Source: Planctomycetota bacterium
GTDB lineage: Bacteria; Planctomycetota; UBA1135; GCA-002686595
Reading direction: 5' to 3'
Length of the DNA stretch: 64,000 bases
NCBI GenBank assembly: GCA_012959785.1
Contig: DUCM01000017.1
Coordinates: 124,001 to 188,000 of the forward strand
The notes beneath the pieces are model-generated. The model made no database searches, was not told where the DNA came from, and worked only from the letters and a program-made list of their open reading frames with translations. The position numbers and the translations under genes were made by a program. Every line of letters starts with the position of its first letter. Position 1 is the first letter of the stretch. Shown here one piece after another: positions 44,055 through 53,889 of this stretch.

Positions 44055-44990
44055 GTGTCCTCGCCAGAGCCCCTCGACTCGCCTGCGCCGCTTTCGCCTT
44101 GTTTCCAGGCGGGCCTGGAGGATTTCCTGCAAGCCCTGCGGGTCGAAGCCGGTCTGGCCCGCGCCACCTTGCGCACCTACGAGGGCAGCCTGACGCGCTT
44201 TTTGGCCTGGGCCGTGCGCCGCGGGCTGACGAGCTTCGAGGCCATCGAAGCCGACAGCGTGGTGGACTACCTCGTCTACCGCCGAGGAGCAGGGCTGACC
44301 GAGCGCACCGTGGCCCACGACCTGACCACCATTCGCATCTTGATGCGCTATCTGGTTTTTGAGCGCGTCCTCACCCGGGATGCCACGGCCCTCCTGCCCA
44401 GCCCCAAGCTGGCCCGCAGCCTGCCCCACGGACTGTCGGTGGAGGAGGTCGAACGCCTCCTGGCGGCGCCCGACGGAACGGGCTGGCGCGACGGGCGCGA
44501 CCGTGCCCTCCTGGAAGTTCTCTACGCCTCGGGGGCGCGGGTGGCCGAAGCCGTTGGACTATGCACCAACGCCCTCGAACCCTCCTTGGGGGTGCTGCGC
44601 CTCTTCGGCAAGGGCTCGAAGATGCGCATCGTGCCCATCGGTGAGCGCGCACGGGAGGCGCTCTTGCACTGGATGGAGAACGGTCGCCGCGAACTCTCCG
44701 GCGCCAGCACGCGGCCGGAAGTTTTCTTGACCCGCACGGGCCGGCCCCTCGACCGCGTCAACGCCTGGCGCCGGGTAAAGGCCGCGGCCCTACGCGCCGG
44801 ACTGACTGGCAAGATCTCACCCCACAGCTTGCGGCACTCCTTCGCCACGCACCTGCTGGCCGGCGGCGCGGACTTGCGCGCTGTGCAGGAACTCCTTGGA
44901 CACGCCTCGATCAGAACCACCGAGGTCTACACCAACCTCGACAGCGAGCACATTCAAAGCCTGCACCGCCTGTACCACCCGCGCAGCTAG
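44055..44990 (+). CDS. xerD: Tyrosine site-specific recombinase XerC/XerD
   Basis: This 311-residue recombinase starts at GTG 44055. The N-terminal SAM-like core-binding domain (FLQALRVEAGLARATLRTYE) is followed by the catalytic domain. The residues expected are all present: Arg in ASGARVAEAVGL, Lys in FGKGSKMRIVPIG, His and Arg in HSLRHSFATHLLAGGADLR, His in LLGHASI and Tyr in TTEVYTNLD. The length fits chromosome-dimer resolution enzymes rather than phage integrases. No attachment site or phage gene is nearby. It converges on uvrC with 6 bp between stops. Confidence 0.92.
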   Translation: MSSPEPLDSPAPLSPCFQAGLEDFLQALRVEAGLARATLRTYEGSLTRFLAWAVRRGLTSFEAIEADSVVDYLVYRRGAGLTERTVAHDLTTIRILMRYLVFERVLTRDATALLPSPKLARSLPHGLSVEEVERLLAAPDGTGWRDGRDRALLEVLYASGARVAEAVGLCTNALEPSLGVLRLFGKGSKMRIVPIGERAREALLHWMENGRRELSGASTRPEVFLTRTGRPLDRVNAWRRVKAAALRAGLTGKISPHSLRHSFATHLLAGGADLRAVQELLGHASIRTTEVYTNLDSEHIQSLHRLYHPRS

Positions 44991-44996
44991 CGAGGG

Positions 44997-46844
44997 TTAA
45001 CTCCCGCGCAGGTGTTCGAGGATGGCGCGGGCGCGTTCGGCGCTGATGCGCGGCACGGCGGCGAGTTCCTCGACGCTGGCCTCTTGAACGCCCCGCACGC
45101 TGCCAAAGCGCCGCAGGAGCGCCTTGCGCAGAGCCGGTCCAACGCCGGGAATCGAATCGAGGCGCGAAACGATGCGGCCGCGCTCCTTGCGGTGGTAGGT
45201 GATGGCAAAGCGGTGGGCTTCGTTGCGAATGCGTTCGAACAGGTGCAAGAGGGCGCTGTGCCGCGGCAGCTCGATGGCGCTCTCGGCGCCAGGCAGGAAC
45301 AGGCGCTCGCAACTGGCCTGTGTGCGACGGCCCTTGACTCGGCGTTCGGCACGCGCCTTGGCCAGTCCCACGAAGGCCACGCTGAAAGCACCGGCCTCGT
45401 CGCGGGCTTCGAGGGCGCTCCCCAACTGGCCCTTGCCGCCATCGATGACCACCAGGTCCGGCAGGTCGCCCTCTTCCTGGCCGCCGCTTCCGCCGCGGTG
45501 CAGACTGCGGCGCACGACCTCGCGCATGGAAGCAAAATCGTCCTGGCCCTCGACCTCGCGCAATTTGAAACGCCGATAACCTGAGCGGTCGGCGATGCCG
45601 CGGCGGAAGCGCACGCGGCTGGCCACGAGATGGCTGTCCTGGAGGTTGGAAATGTCAAAGCAGTCGATTACTTCGGGCACAGCCTCGAGGTCCAGCAGAC
45701 GCGCCAGCTCCTCCATCAGAAGCTCGCCGGTCTCTTCCTCGGCCACGAGCGAATCGAGCCGCACGCGGGCGTTCTCGCCGGCGATATCGAGCATGCGGCG
45801 GCGATCGCCCCCCGCGGGCACCACGAACTTGACGCCTCCACCGAGAGTCTTGCTCAGCAGGTCATCCGCCGTGGGCAGGGCCGGCAGGACGATCTCCTCG
45901 GGCACCTGGCGCCGGCCGCCGGAGTAGAGCGCCGTGACGACAGTGTGCAAGAGCTCCTCGTCGAAGAGCTGTGAGCGAAAGCGGTGGCTGCGGCTCTCGG
46001 AGAGGCGACCCTCGCGAAAGGCGAGGCAATGCACCACGGCGTCGTCGCCCCGCCGCGCGAAGTTAAGCACATCGCGAGCCACGCGGTCCCGGGGTCGCAC
46101 CCCCTGGCCTTCCACCGTGCGCCTCAAGGCCTGCAAGCGATCGCGCCAACGACCCGCGCGCTCGAATTCGCGGGCCTTGGAAGCCGCCTGCATACGCTCT
46201 TCGAGATCCTCTTCGAGTTCCTGGGTGTCGCCGCTCAAAATGCGCACGGCGCGCTCCACCAACTGACCGTAGGCCACCTCGTCGATCTCGTCCACGCAGG
46301 GCGCGGAGCAGATTCCGATCTGAAACTTCAAACAGGGCCGACTGCGGTGGTTGAGCACCGAATCAGGACAATCGCGCAGAGGCACCACGCGGTGCAGATC
46401 TGCCAGGGTGCGGCGCACGGCGCGTGCCGAAGCGAAGGGGCCAAAATAGCGCGAGCGACCCTCTGGCTTGTCTTGACCGGGGTTGTGGGCGCGCACGAAC
46501 TTGAACCTGGGAAAGCGCTCGCCACGGTCAAGGCGCAGCATCAAGAACGACTTGTCGTCCTTGAGACGCACATTGTGGGGCGGCTTGTGCTGCTTGATGA
46601 GGGTGTCCTCGAGCAACAGGGCTTCGGATTCGGTGCGCGTGACGATGGTCTCCACCGAACGCGCGTCCCGTTCGAGAAACTGGATCGAGAGCCGGCCGTC
46701 ACCCCCGGGCCGGCGATAGCTCGCGAGCCGCGCACGCAAGTCGCGGGCCTTGCCAATGTAGAGCACGCATCCGGTCTGGTCGCGAAACAGGTAGACCCCC
46801 GGACGCCTGGGCACGCCGTCAATGGACCAGAAAGGTCCCGTCAA
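44997..46844 (-). CDS. uvrC: Excinuclease ABC subunit C
   Basis: UvrC makes the two incisions in nucleotide excision repair. The 615-residue protein has the N-terminal GIY-YIG-type nuclease ([20 protein letters not shown]), a Cys-rich segment around [16 protein letters not shown], a UvrB-binding UVR stretch, the RNase H-like nuclease [18 protein letters not shown], and a C-terminal helix-hairpin-helix pair ([18 protein letters not shown]). The start is TTG 46844, overlapping the uvrB TGA (TTGA), so the two subunits are co-translated. Confidence 0.96.
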   Translation of the reverse strand: MTGPFWSIDGVPRRPGVYLFRDQTGCVLYIGKARDLRARLASYRRPGGDGRLSIQFLERDARSVETIVTRTESEALLLEDTLIKQHKPPHNVRLKDDKSFLMLRLDRGERFPRFKFVRAHNPGQDKPEGRSRYFGPFASARAVRRTLADLHRVVPLRDCPDSVLNHRSRPCLKFQIGICSAPCVDEIDEVAYGQLVERAVRILSGDTQELEEDLEERMQAASKAREFERAGRWRDRLQALRRTVEGQGVRPRDRVARDVLNFARRGDDAVVHCLAFREGRLSESRSHRFRSQLFDEELLHTVVTALYSGGRRQVPEEIVLPALPTADDLLSKTLGGGVKFVVPAGGDRRRMLDIAGENARVRLDSLVAEEETGELLMEELARLLDLEAVPEVIDCFDISNLQDSHLVASRVRFRRGIADRSGYRRFKLREVEGQDDFASMREVVRRSLHRGGSGGQEEGDLPDLVVIDGGKGQLGSALEARDEAGAFSVAFVGLAKARAERRVKGRRTQASCERLFLPGAESAIELPRHSALLHLFERIRNEAHRFAITYHRKERGRIVSRLDSIPGVGPALRKALLRRFGSVRGVQEASVEELAAVPRISAERARAILEHLRGS

Positions 46845-48892
46845 CGCCGCAACTCCAGGGCCTCAAGATCGTTCAGTGTGTCGCGTAGGCGAGCGGCCTG
46901 TTCGAACTCCAACTCGGCCGCTGCGCGCAACATGTCGGCCCGGGTGCGTTCGATCTCGGCTCGCAGGCGCGCAGGCTGCCAGGTCTCGGGGGCGTCCTCG
47001 GCCACCTGCGACGCGCCGCCGATCTCGCCTGCGACGCTGGTGTAATCCATCTCGTACATGGCTTCGATGCCTTCGCGCACGGGCTTGATGATGGTCTGGG
47101 GCGTGATGCCCTCGCGCTTGTTGAACTCAGCCTGCAACTCGCGCCTGCGATTGACCTCGTCGATGCAGATCTGCATCGAGCGCGTGACCTTGTCGCCGTA
47201 GAGGATTACGCGCCCCTCCACGTTGCGCGCCGCGCGGCCGCAGGTCTGGATCAAGGATGTCGTAGAGCGCAGAAAGCCCTCCTTGTCGGCGTCGAGCACC
47301 GCTACCAGGGCCACTTCGGGCAGATCCAAGCCTTCACGCAGGAGGTTGATGCCCACCAGGCAATCAAACTCCCCCAGGCGCAGATCGCGCAGAATGGCCG
47401 AGCGCTCGAGGGCGTCGATCTCCGAGTGCAGGTAGCGCACGCGCACACCCACATCCTCGAAATAGCAAGTCAACTCTTCGGAGGAACGCTTGGTCAAGGT
47501 GGTGGTCAGGACGCGCCAACCGGCCTTGACGGTTTTGCGGATCTCGCTCAAGAGGTCGTCGATCTGGGTACGCGCCGGGCGCACGCTGATGGCCGGGTCG
47601 AGGAGACCCGTTGGTCGCACCACCTGCTCGACAATGTGCTCACCCGAGTTTTCGATTTCAAAGGCCCCTGGTGTAGCCGAGACATAGATCGCTTGGCTGA
47701 CCACCTGGCGCCATTCATCGAAACGCAGAGGCCGATTGTCGAGGGCGCTGGGCAGGCGAAAGCCGTGGTCTACGAGGTTTTGCTTGCGCGATCGGTCACC
47801 CTTGTACATGGCGCCCAGCTGGGGCACCGAGACATGGCTCTCATCCACAAACATGAGCCAGTCCTCGGGAAAGTAGTCGAGCAGGGTGGCTGGCGGCTCG
47901 CCCGCGCGGCGGCCGTCCATGTAGCGCGAGTAGTTTTCGATGCCGTTGCAGACGCCGGTCTCGCGCAGCATCTCGAGGTCAAAACGCGTGCGCTGTTCCA
48001 GGCGTTGCGCCTCGAGAAGGCGCTTCTGACTGCGCAACTCGATGAGCCTTTCTTCCAACTCGACGCCGATCAGTTCCACGGCCTGCTCGATGCGCTCGGT
48101 GGGAGTCACATAGTGGTTGGCGGGATACAAGATGACCTTGGTTTCCTCGCGCAGAACGGTTCCGAGCAGCGGATTGGCCACAACCAGGTGTTCGATCTCG
48201 TCGCCAAACATCTCGATACGAATGACCACATCCTGTTCGTAGGCTGGAAAAACCTCGATCACATCGCCCCGGGCGCGAAAGGTGCCGCGGCGGAAATCGA
48301 TGTTGTTTCGGGCGTACTGCATTTGGGTTAGTCGTCGCAGGAGATCGTCGCGCTCGATCGTCTGCCCCAGCTCGAGCTCAAAGGCCATTTCGCGGTAGTT
48401 GCTGGGCGATCCCAAGCCGTAGATGCAGGAGACCGAAGCCACGATCAGAACATCGCGGCGCTCAAGCAGTTGGCGGGTGGCGCTGTTGCGCAGGCGCTCG
48501 ATGTTCTCGTTGCGACTGGCGTCCTTCTCGATATAAGTATCCGAAGCCGCCACATAGGCTTCGGGCTGGTAGTAGTCGTAATAGCTGACGAAGTACTCGA
48601 CAGCGTTGTGCGGGAAGAGTTCCTTGAACTCCGAGTAGAGCTGGGCCGCCAGGGTCTTATTGGGCGAGAGCACCAGGGCTGGGCGGTCGAGCTCTGCTAT
48701 CACCGCGGCCATGGTGAAGGTCTTGCCCGAACCGGTGATACCCAGGAGGCACTGGTCCCGGGCACCGGCCAGAACTCCGGCGGTCAAGCCGGCGATGGCC
48801 GCGGGCTGGTCGCCCATGGGCTCGAAGGGGCAGACCAACTCAAAGCGTCGATCAGCACCCGGCGGGCGGTGTTTTTTAGACTCGGATGACAT
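46841..48892 (-). CDS. uvrB: Excinuclease ABC subunit B
   Basis: UvrB is the helicase-like damage-verification subunit of excision repair. The 683-residue protein has Walker [18 protein letters not shown], the beta-hairpin region [37 protein letters not shown], the DESH box in [12 protein letters not shown], and [17 protein letters not shown]-terminal UVR motif follows ([17 protein letters not shown]). ATG 48892 is the start. It forms a uvrB-uvrC operon, which puts NER incision under one promoter. Confidence 0.97.
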   Translation of the reverse strand: MSSESKKHRPPGADRRFELVCPFEPMGDQPAAIAGLTAGVLAGARDQCLLGITGSGKTFTMAAVIAELDRPALVLSPNKTLAAQLYSEFKELFPHNAVEYFVSYYDYYQPEAYVAASDTYIEKDASRNENIERLRNSATRQLLERRDVLIVASVSCIYGLGSPSNYREMAFELELGQTIERDDLLRRLTQMQYARNNIDFRRGTFRARGDVIEVFPAYEQDVVIRIEMFGDEIEHLVVANPLLGTVLREETKVILYPANHYVTPTERIEQAVELIGVELEERLIELRSQKRLLEAQRLEQRTRFDLEMLRETGVCNGIENYSRYMDGRRAGEPPATLLDYFPEDWLMFVDESHVSVPQLGAMYKGDRSRKQNLVDHGFRLPSALDNRPLRFDEWRQVVSQAIYVSATPGAFEIENSGEHIVEQVVRPTGLLDPAISVRPARTQIDDLLSEIRKTVKAGWRVLTTTLTKRSSEELTCYFEDVGVRVRYLHSEIDALERSAILRDLRLGEFDCLVGINLLREGLDLPEVALVAVLDADKEGFLRSTTSLIQTCGRAARNVEGRVILYGDKVTRSMQICIDEVNRRRELQAEFNKREGITPQTIIKPVREGIEAMYEMDYTSVAGEIGGASQVAEDAPETWQPARLRAEIERTRADMLRAAAELEFEQAARLRDTLNDLEALELRR

Positions 48893-49112
48893 ACAGCGGG
48901 CGAACAGAGACTCTCTTCACGCGCCGATCCTAACCTGTATTCAGGCTGCCCTCGCGGGCGAATCCAGGCCCCTCCCTCCGGGACTCCGCGCGGCTTGCGC
49001 GTTTGGCCCCGAAGCACTATCTTCTCTCGGTTCCTGGAGCCCCTGCTCAGGGTCGACAAGCCCCCCCTGGAGCGCCCCTCTCCCCTCATTTCTCTCCCCC
49101 GCGCTGCCCGCC

Positions 49113-50390
49113 ATGATCATCCAATGCCCCGCCTGCGGCGCCCGCGCCAAGCTCCCCGACAGCAAGCAAGGCGCCAAGGTGCGCTGCGGCGAATGCGAAC
49201 GGATCTATGTGGCGCGTTCGGGATCAGGCTCGGAATCGGGCGCGACTGGCAACGGATCCACCCTGGCCATCGGCATCGGCGCCGGAGTGATCGCCCTGAT
49301 CATGATCCTCTTCATGGTCTTCAACAGCGACAAGACCTCGCCCATCGACGAGGTCCCCGATGTGGTGGATCTCAAGGCGCCCGCTGACATTGTGGACCAG
49401 ACGGGTTGGGATTCGGCGCCAGTCAAGTTCGCCCGCGGTCTCCACGAGGCCGCCTTCAACGGCGACGAGTACCGGCTGCAGACTCAACTCGCCATGGACC
49501 TCGTTTGGGCGCGAGTGCAATCCACCGACGCCACCAGCGTGGCCCCGGCCGGTTTCTCGGCCCTCACCACCAGTGAAGTCGACAGCCTGCGCGGCGACAT
49601 CGTCCAGGCCCTGCTCTCACACGATCCCGAGAACCTCGTGGGTAGGTGGAGACCCTTCGACGGCGAAGTGCTGGCCGAGGATGACCAGACCGTGCTCCTG
49701 CACCTTTCCCTTGAACCCCGGGACTCGAGTTCCGAAGCCGGTAGCCGCAACATCGAGTGGCAACTCGTGAAGGTCGGGGACCAGTGGAAGGCCTGGTCCT
49801 GGGAGCGCTGGTACTCCGAAGCCGAACTCAAGGCCAGTCGCATCCGGCGCAAGAAGAAGATCAAGCGCACGGTCCTGAGCGACGGCTCTCAGGTGATCGA
49901 AGCCGAGCCCGGCCCGATCCCCTATGAGGACACAACCAGCGCCGAAACGCGCCAACAGATCGACGCCCTGCTCGTGAAGCTTGTGGACCTCGAGCTTCCT
50001 GGTCGCGAATCAAACAAGGTCAAACAGGAACTGGTGCTCTACGGCAAGGAGGCCCTGCCGCCGCTCTTGACCCTGTTCTACGAGATGAACCTAAAGGGCT
50101 TTGATGAGCTCGAAGACGCCATCGCCGCCCAGCAAGTGCACCAGATGCTGAGCGAGATCACCGGCTATATCACCACCTTCAAGGCCCACGAAGCCCTGGG
50201 CGCCAGCCAAGAGCGTCGCGACAGCGGCGTGCGCCAGTGGTTCGGTTGGTATCACCGCAAATTCAAGCATTTCAACGCCCGCCCGGAAGAAGTAGACCTG
50301 CTCGAGGAATCCATCGAGCTCAAGACCGACGCCGAACGCCGCGAGTACGAAAAGTACAAGCGCAAGATCGAACAAGAAGAGAACAACTAG
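49113..50390 (+). CDS. MJ0042-type zinc-ribbon single-TM protein, first of a tandem pair
   Basis: ATG 49113 starts a 425-residue protein. The first 32 residues are a zinc ribbon (CPACGARAKLPDSKQGAKVR then CGECERIY). A Ser/Gly linker leads to one membrane helix (LAIGIGAGVIALIMILFMVF). The large remainder should be outside the cytoplasm and is alpha/beta without a known motif (GLHEAAFNGDEYRLQTQLAM, WQLVKVGDQWKAWSWERWY, a DUF4878/ketosteroid-like look). The C-terminus is highly charged helical. Such proteins are common in planctomycetes, and function is unknown. It is 13 nt before the second member. Confidence 0.82.
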   Translation: MIIQCPACGARAKLPDSKQGAKVRCGECERIYVARSGSGSESGATGNGSTLAIGIGAGVIALIMILFMVFNSDKTSPIDEVPDVVDLKAPADIVDQTGWDSAPVKFARGLHEAAFNGDEYRLQTQLAMDLVWARVQSTDATSVAPAGFSALTTSEVDSLRGDIVQALLSHDPENLVGRWRPFDGEVLAEDDQTVLLHLSLEPRDSSSEAGSRNIEWQLVKVGDQWKAWSWERWYSEAELKASRIRRKKKIKRTVLSDGSQVIEAEPGPIPYEDTTSAETRQQIDALLVKLVDLELPGRESNKVKQELVLYGKEALPPLLTLFYEMNLKGFDELEDAIAAQQVHQMLSEITGYITTFKAHEALGASQERRDSGVRQWFGWYHRKFKHFNARPEEVDLLEESIELKTDAERREYEKYKRKIEQEENN

Positions 50391-50403
50391 CCCCCCCCAT
50401 TTC

Positions 50404-51627
50404 ATGACTCATCGCATTGGCACCTGCTCCGACTGCGGAGCCACCTACAAACTGCCGGCTTCCTTCGCCGCTGATCGCGCCCGTTGCAAGAAATGTGATG
50501 GCGTGGTGGAGATCGCCCGTGCCTCTGGCGGGCAGCCCGCCAAGGCCGCGGCAGCACCGCCTGTGCCCACGAGGCAACCCAGGACGCAGCCAAAGTCAAA
50601 GCCCAATCGCGAAGGTCCTTCGATGAAGGAGCGTTTGCTGGCGACCCGCAAGGCTGAAGCCGCGGCAGCCCAAGCTGCTGCGCCCCCCCCTGCCAAGCCG
50701 GCGGCGAAAGCAGCCGGTAGTTCGCGCAGGAGCACCACCAGCCGCCGCAGCACCTCGCGCCGTGGCGCCGACCAGGACGAGAGCAGCGACGGAAACGGTC
50801 AAGAAGGCGGTTCGCGCCGATCGCGCCGCGAGAAGAAAAAGCAATCCGCCCTGCCCGCGATGCTCGGCCTCCTGGCCCTGATCGTGATTGTCGCTGGAGC
50901 CGGTTGGTACCTCACCAACCAGGATGACAAAGTGGCCACTGGCGACGAAGTCGCAGCGGCCGAGAAAACTGTGCAGAACACGACCCTGGCTGACATCAAT
51001 GAGGCCCTTTTGGGTGCGGCGCAAGACGCTGCTGCTGATGATGCCGTGGCTGCGGCGGCGGACTCCGCGGACGCCCCCGACGAGGCTCCCGTAGAACAGC
51101 TAAAGAAGCCCGCCAAAAAAGACCCGGCCTCGGTGGACCTGTTATCCATTGCCGACTTTGGCCCCATCGCCGGTTGCAGCGACGACCGCTTCGCCGTGCT
51201 TAACCAACTCGTGGCCACCATGGTGGACCCGAACGCAGGCGCCGCCGGCAACCGCGCCAGGATCAAGCTCGAAGCGGCCGGCCGCGAGGCCTTCCCTGCG
51301 ATCCTCAACGGCATGCGGAGACTGGACCTGACCGACGAAGATGGCGAGTTCCGCTCGGCGGATGTCTGTCAGAAGGCCCTTCAGAGCATCTGCAACGGCA
51401 ACAACTTCGGCTGGAAGTACCCCAGCAACGAACCCGACGCCTACCACTACTTCGACAAGCGCGTGATCCAAACCTGGTGCAAGACCTGGGACAAGGTCAA
51501 GGCCGACGACGCCGCCTGGGCCAAGCTTGCCAAGCTCGACAAGGTCGAGAAGGCCGGAGAGTCCCCCGCCGCGAGAGCCGCCGCCGAGGACGCCCTCGAC
51601 GACGCCCTCGATGATCTAGATTTCTAG
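50404..51627 (+). CDS. MJ0042-type zinc-ribbon single-TM protein, second of a tandem pair
   Basis: This 407-residue protein has the same plan as its neighbour: an N-terminal zinc ribbon (GTCSDCGATYKLPASFAADR then CKKCDG), a long Ala/Pro/Lys/Arg-rich linker, one membrane helix (AMLGLLALIVIVAGAGWYL), and an outer domain. The outer domain (LLSIADFGPIAGCSDDRFAV, KYPSNEPDAYHYFDKRVIQT) is unlike that of the first protein, so only the targeting half is shared. It ends in an Asp/Ala-rich tail (EDALDDALDDLDF). Its stop is two bases from a perfect 40-bp inverted repeat. Confidence 0.8.
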   Translation: MTHRIGTCSDCGATYKLPASFAADRARCKKCDGVVEIARASGGQPAKAAAAPPVPTRQPRTQPKSKPNREGPSMKERLLATRKAEAAAAQAAAPPPAKPAAKAAGSSRRSTTSRRSTSRRGADQDESSDGNGQEGGSRRSRREKKKQSALPAMLGLLALIVIVAGAGWYLTNQDDKVATGDEVAAAEKTVQNTTLADINEALLGAAQDAAADDAVAAAADSADAPDEAPVEQLKKPAKKDPASVDLLSIADFGPIAGCSDDRFAVLNQLVATMVDPNAGAAGNRARIKLEAAGREAFPAILNGMRRLDLTDEDGEFRSADVCQKALQSICNGNNFGWKYPSNEPDAYHYFDKRVIQTWCKTWDKVKADDAAWAKLAKLDKVEKAGESPAARAAAEDALDDALDDLDF

Positions 51628-51628
51628 A

Positions 51629-51713
51629 CCTGCCTCCGAATTGATTTGGTCCTTCTGGTCATTTCGAGTCTGGCTCGAAATGACCAGAAGGACCAAATCA
51701 ATTCGGAGGCAGG
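51629..51713. terminator. Perfect 40-bp inverted repeat between two convergent genes
   Basis: The arms 51629-51668 and 51674-51713 are exact reverse complements around the 5-nt spacer TCTGG. The left arm starts two bases after the stop of the zinc-ribbon gene. The right arm contains the last five codons and the stop (51698) of gamma-glutamyltransferase. As RNA it forms a very long hairpin on either strand, so it can serve as a bidirectional terminator. There is no T-run. Arm GC is lower than the neighbourhood. Confidence 0.7.
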
Positions 51714-53509
51714 GCCGGGGCGCTGATGCCGCGGCCTTCTATGCCAGCGCTGCCGCCGCGCCGCGGGTCGGAGCTGGCGCGGATTTCGCCATCTGCGGTT
51801 ACGAAAATGGCCTGCACGCTGCCAAAGCTACCCTCGACTTCCTCGATGGGTTGACCGCGCTCGCGCAGTCCGGCCAGAACGGAGGGTAAAAAACTCAAGG
51901 TCCCGCGGGCCTCGAAGAGAGTCTCCGCTGGCGACCATTGCTGGTGCAAGCGCGGCGCGCGAATCGCGGCGCCGAGTTCCTGTTCGAGCAAGAACAGGCG
52001 CAACGCGACCTGCAAGGTGGCGGTGATGATGCGCGGACCGCCGGGGCTGCCGATCACCAGGCGCACACTGCCCCCCGCATCGCGCACCACCGTGGGCGAC
52101 ATGGACGAGAGCGGGCGCTTGCCCGGCTGGATCGAATTGGCCTCGCTGCCCACCAGGCCAAACTGATTGGGCACCCCGGCCTGGATGGCGAAGTCATCGA
52201 GTTCGTTGTTGAGAAAGAAACCGCCCTCCTCCACCAGGATCCCCGAACCGAACCAACCGTTCAGGGTCGTGGTGAGGGAGACCGCGTTGCCCGCTCTATC
52301 GAGCACCGACAGGTGGGTGGTCTGGGAACTCTCGACGGGAGCAGGGACCCAGGGGCCTATCTCTGGCTGGGCGCGGTCGGTGATCGACACGCGGCGTTCG
52401 GCGATCCAGGCTGGCGACAACAACAGCTCGACGGGCACCTCGTGGAACTCGGGATCGCCCATGTGCTCGGCGCGGTCAGCGAAGGCCATGCGCAAGGCCT
52501 CGATCAACCAATGGACCAGGCGCTCGCCGAGCCCATCCGTGACCCCGGCCGCGCGGGCTCCTGCAACCTCGGATCCAAGGGGCAGGCCGTCAAGGATGGC
52601 CAGGACCTGCAAGATCACCAGCCCGCCCGACGAAGGTGGCGGCATGGCAATCCACTCGCGGCCACCAAAATAGCCCACCAGCGGCGGACGCTGTTGAACC
52701 TCGTAGAGGGCCAGGTCGGCGGCGTCGATCACACCCCGCATTGCGCCCTCGACGCCAGAGTGGGCGCGGCCCAATTCGGCCACCAAAGCCTCGGCCACCG
52801 GCCCCCCGTAGAAGCCCCGGGGACCCTCGCTGGCAAGGAGCGAGAGGGTCCGGGCCAGGGCAGGCTGGCGCAGCATTTGGCCCACTCCGAGGGGCTCGCC
52901 GCCGGGATAGAACACAGCCCGAGCCGCCGCATTCATGCGTCCGGCCACAGTCGTGCGGCGCAGGTCACGGGCCAGCCAGGGGTCGACGGCGAACCCCTCG
53001 CGAGCAAGGGTGATGGCGGGATCGAGAAGTTGGCTCCAGGAGAGGCGCCCCGAACCGGCCACCTGGTGCAATTCCCAGAGTCCCAAGGGCGAGCCCGGCA
53101 CGCCCACGGCAAGCGGTCCCTGGATCGAGAGCTGCCTGTCAAAAACGCCCTGGTCATCGAGGTACAACTCGGCAGCCGTACTGAGGGGCGCGCGCTCACG
53201 AAAATCCAGGGCCAGGTTCTTGCCGTCGGCGTTGGCCAGGATCGCAAAGCCCCCACCGCCCAAGTTGCCCGCTTGGGGGTAGACCACGCAAAGAGCCATG
53301 GCAGTGGCTACCGCTGCATCTGCGGCATTGCCACCGCGATCGAGGATCGCCAGCCCCACGCGGGTAGCCAGGGCATTTTCGGAAACCACGGCGCCCCGTT
53401 TGATGGGTGTGCCTTCGAAGCGCGCCAGACCGCCGGCACAGGCCGCGCACAAGACCAGGGACAAGCAAGCCACGCGCAAGGCACCCGGTCCCTGGACCGT
53501 CATATTCAT
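51698..53509 (-). CDS. ggt: Gamma-glutamyltransferase
   Basis: GGT cleaves gamma-glutamyl bonds of glutathione and related peptides in the periplasm. The 603-residue precursor has a lipoprotein-like leader (LRVACLSLVLCAACAGG), GLAILDRGGNAADAAVATAM, NLGGGGFAILAN and MPPPSSGGLVILQVL. The autoprocessing Thr nucleophile lies in QTTHLSVLDRAGNAVS, and PLSSMSPTVV and SPGGPRIITATLQV belong to the small subunit. The gene follows the NIL-domain gene by 17 nt. Its last codons form one arm of the 40-bp inverted repeat. ATG 53503 is an alternative start two codons in. Confidence 0.94.
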   Translation of the reverse strand: MNMTVQGPGALRVACLSLVLCAACAGGLARFEGTPIKRGAVVSENALATRVGLAILDRGGNAADAAVATAMALCVVYPQAGNLGGGGFAILANADGKNLALDFRERAPLSTAAELYLDDQGVFDRQLSIQGPLAVGVPGSPLGLWELHQVAGSGRLSWSQLLDPAITLAREGFAVDPWLARDLRRTTVAGRMNAAARAVFYPGGEPLGVGQMLRQPALARTLSLLASEGPRGFYGGPVAEALVAELGRAHSGVEGAMRGVIDAADLALYEVQQRPPLVGYFGGREWIAMPPPSSGGLVILQVLAILDGLPLGSEVAGARAAGVTDGLGERLVHWLIEALRMAFADRAEHMGDPEFHEVPVELLLSPAWIAERRVSITDRAQPEIGPWVPAPVESSQTTHLSVLDRAGNAVSLTTTLNGWFGSGILVEEGGFFLNNELDDFAIQAGVPNQFGLVGSEANSIQPGKRPLSSMSPTVVRDAGGSVRLVIGSPGGPRIITATLQVALRLFLLEQELGAAIRAPRLHQQWSPAETLFEARGTLSFLPSVLAGLRERGQPIEEVEGSFGSVQAIFVTADGEIRASSDPRRGGSAGIEGRGISAPALPPN

Positions 53510-53526
53510 GGAGCAGCGCGGGCCCT

Positions 53527-53778
53527 TCAGAGACTGGGCAACTCGTCGGAGTCAGTGATCTCCTCGACCTTGACCCCCCGCTCGCGCAGGTAGGCGATAG
53601 ACTCGTCGATGGCACCCTCGGCACCCTCGATTTCCACCGCCACCAGGGCCATGTTGTCGCTGATGCTGGCCGCGCGAATGTTGGGGATCACGGGAAACTT
53701 CTCACCCAGGGTGTGGCTGATGATCGGTTCAGAAATCAGCTGCTGGGGAAAGGTGCAAAAGTACTTTCGAAGCGCCAT
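53527..53778 (-). CDS. Stand-alone NIL-domain protein
   Basis: ATG 53778 (MALRKYFCTFPQQLISEPII) gives 83 residues that form one NIL domain, a small ferredoxin-like ACT-related fold. Elsewhere this domain sits at the end of methionine importer ATPases or in sulfur-metabolism proteins. Supporting text includes NIRAASISDNMALVAVEIEG and IAYLRERGVKVEEI. A longer start at 53820 is possible but adds an unstructured leader. It is 17 nt before ggt. Both may serve thiol or methionine metabolism; that link is inference. Confidence 0.8.
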   Translation of the reverse strand: MALRKYFCTFPQQLISEPIISHTLGEKFPVIPNIRAASISDNMALVAVEIEGAEGAIDESIAYLRERGVKVEEITDSDELPSL

Positions 53779-53889
53779 GGGTCGGGATCCTGGGGGAGAA
53801 ACGAGGTGGAAGAGCGGCATCCCAACACATCCACGCCCTCCCTGACAAGTCCCGGCGGAAGAGTCGGCCTCCAGGGTATGTGGTTTGGA

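Noticed and set aside
44055-44990. XerC/D-like recombinase as evidence for an integrated element
   Set aside because: Its length and motifs fit a housekeeping Xer recombinase, and there are no attachment repeats, phage genes or tRNA next to it.
48934-48945. CCTGTATTCAGG between uvrB and the divergent gene as an SOS (LexA) box
   Set aside because: It is a near-palindrome, but the spacing between the CTG and CAG halves is 4, not the 10 of the E. coli box, and I do not know the local LexA consensus well enough to support it.
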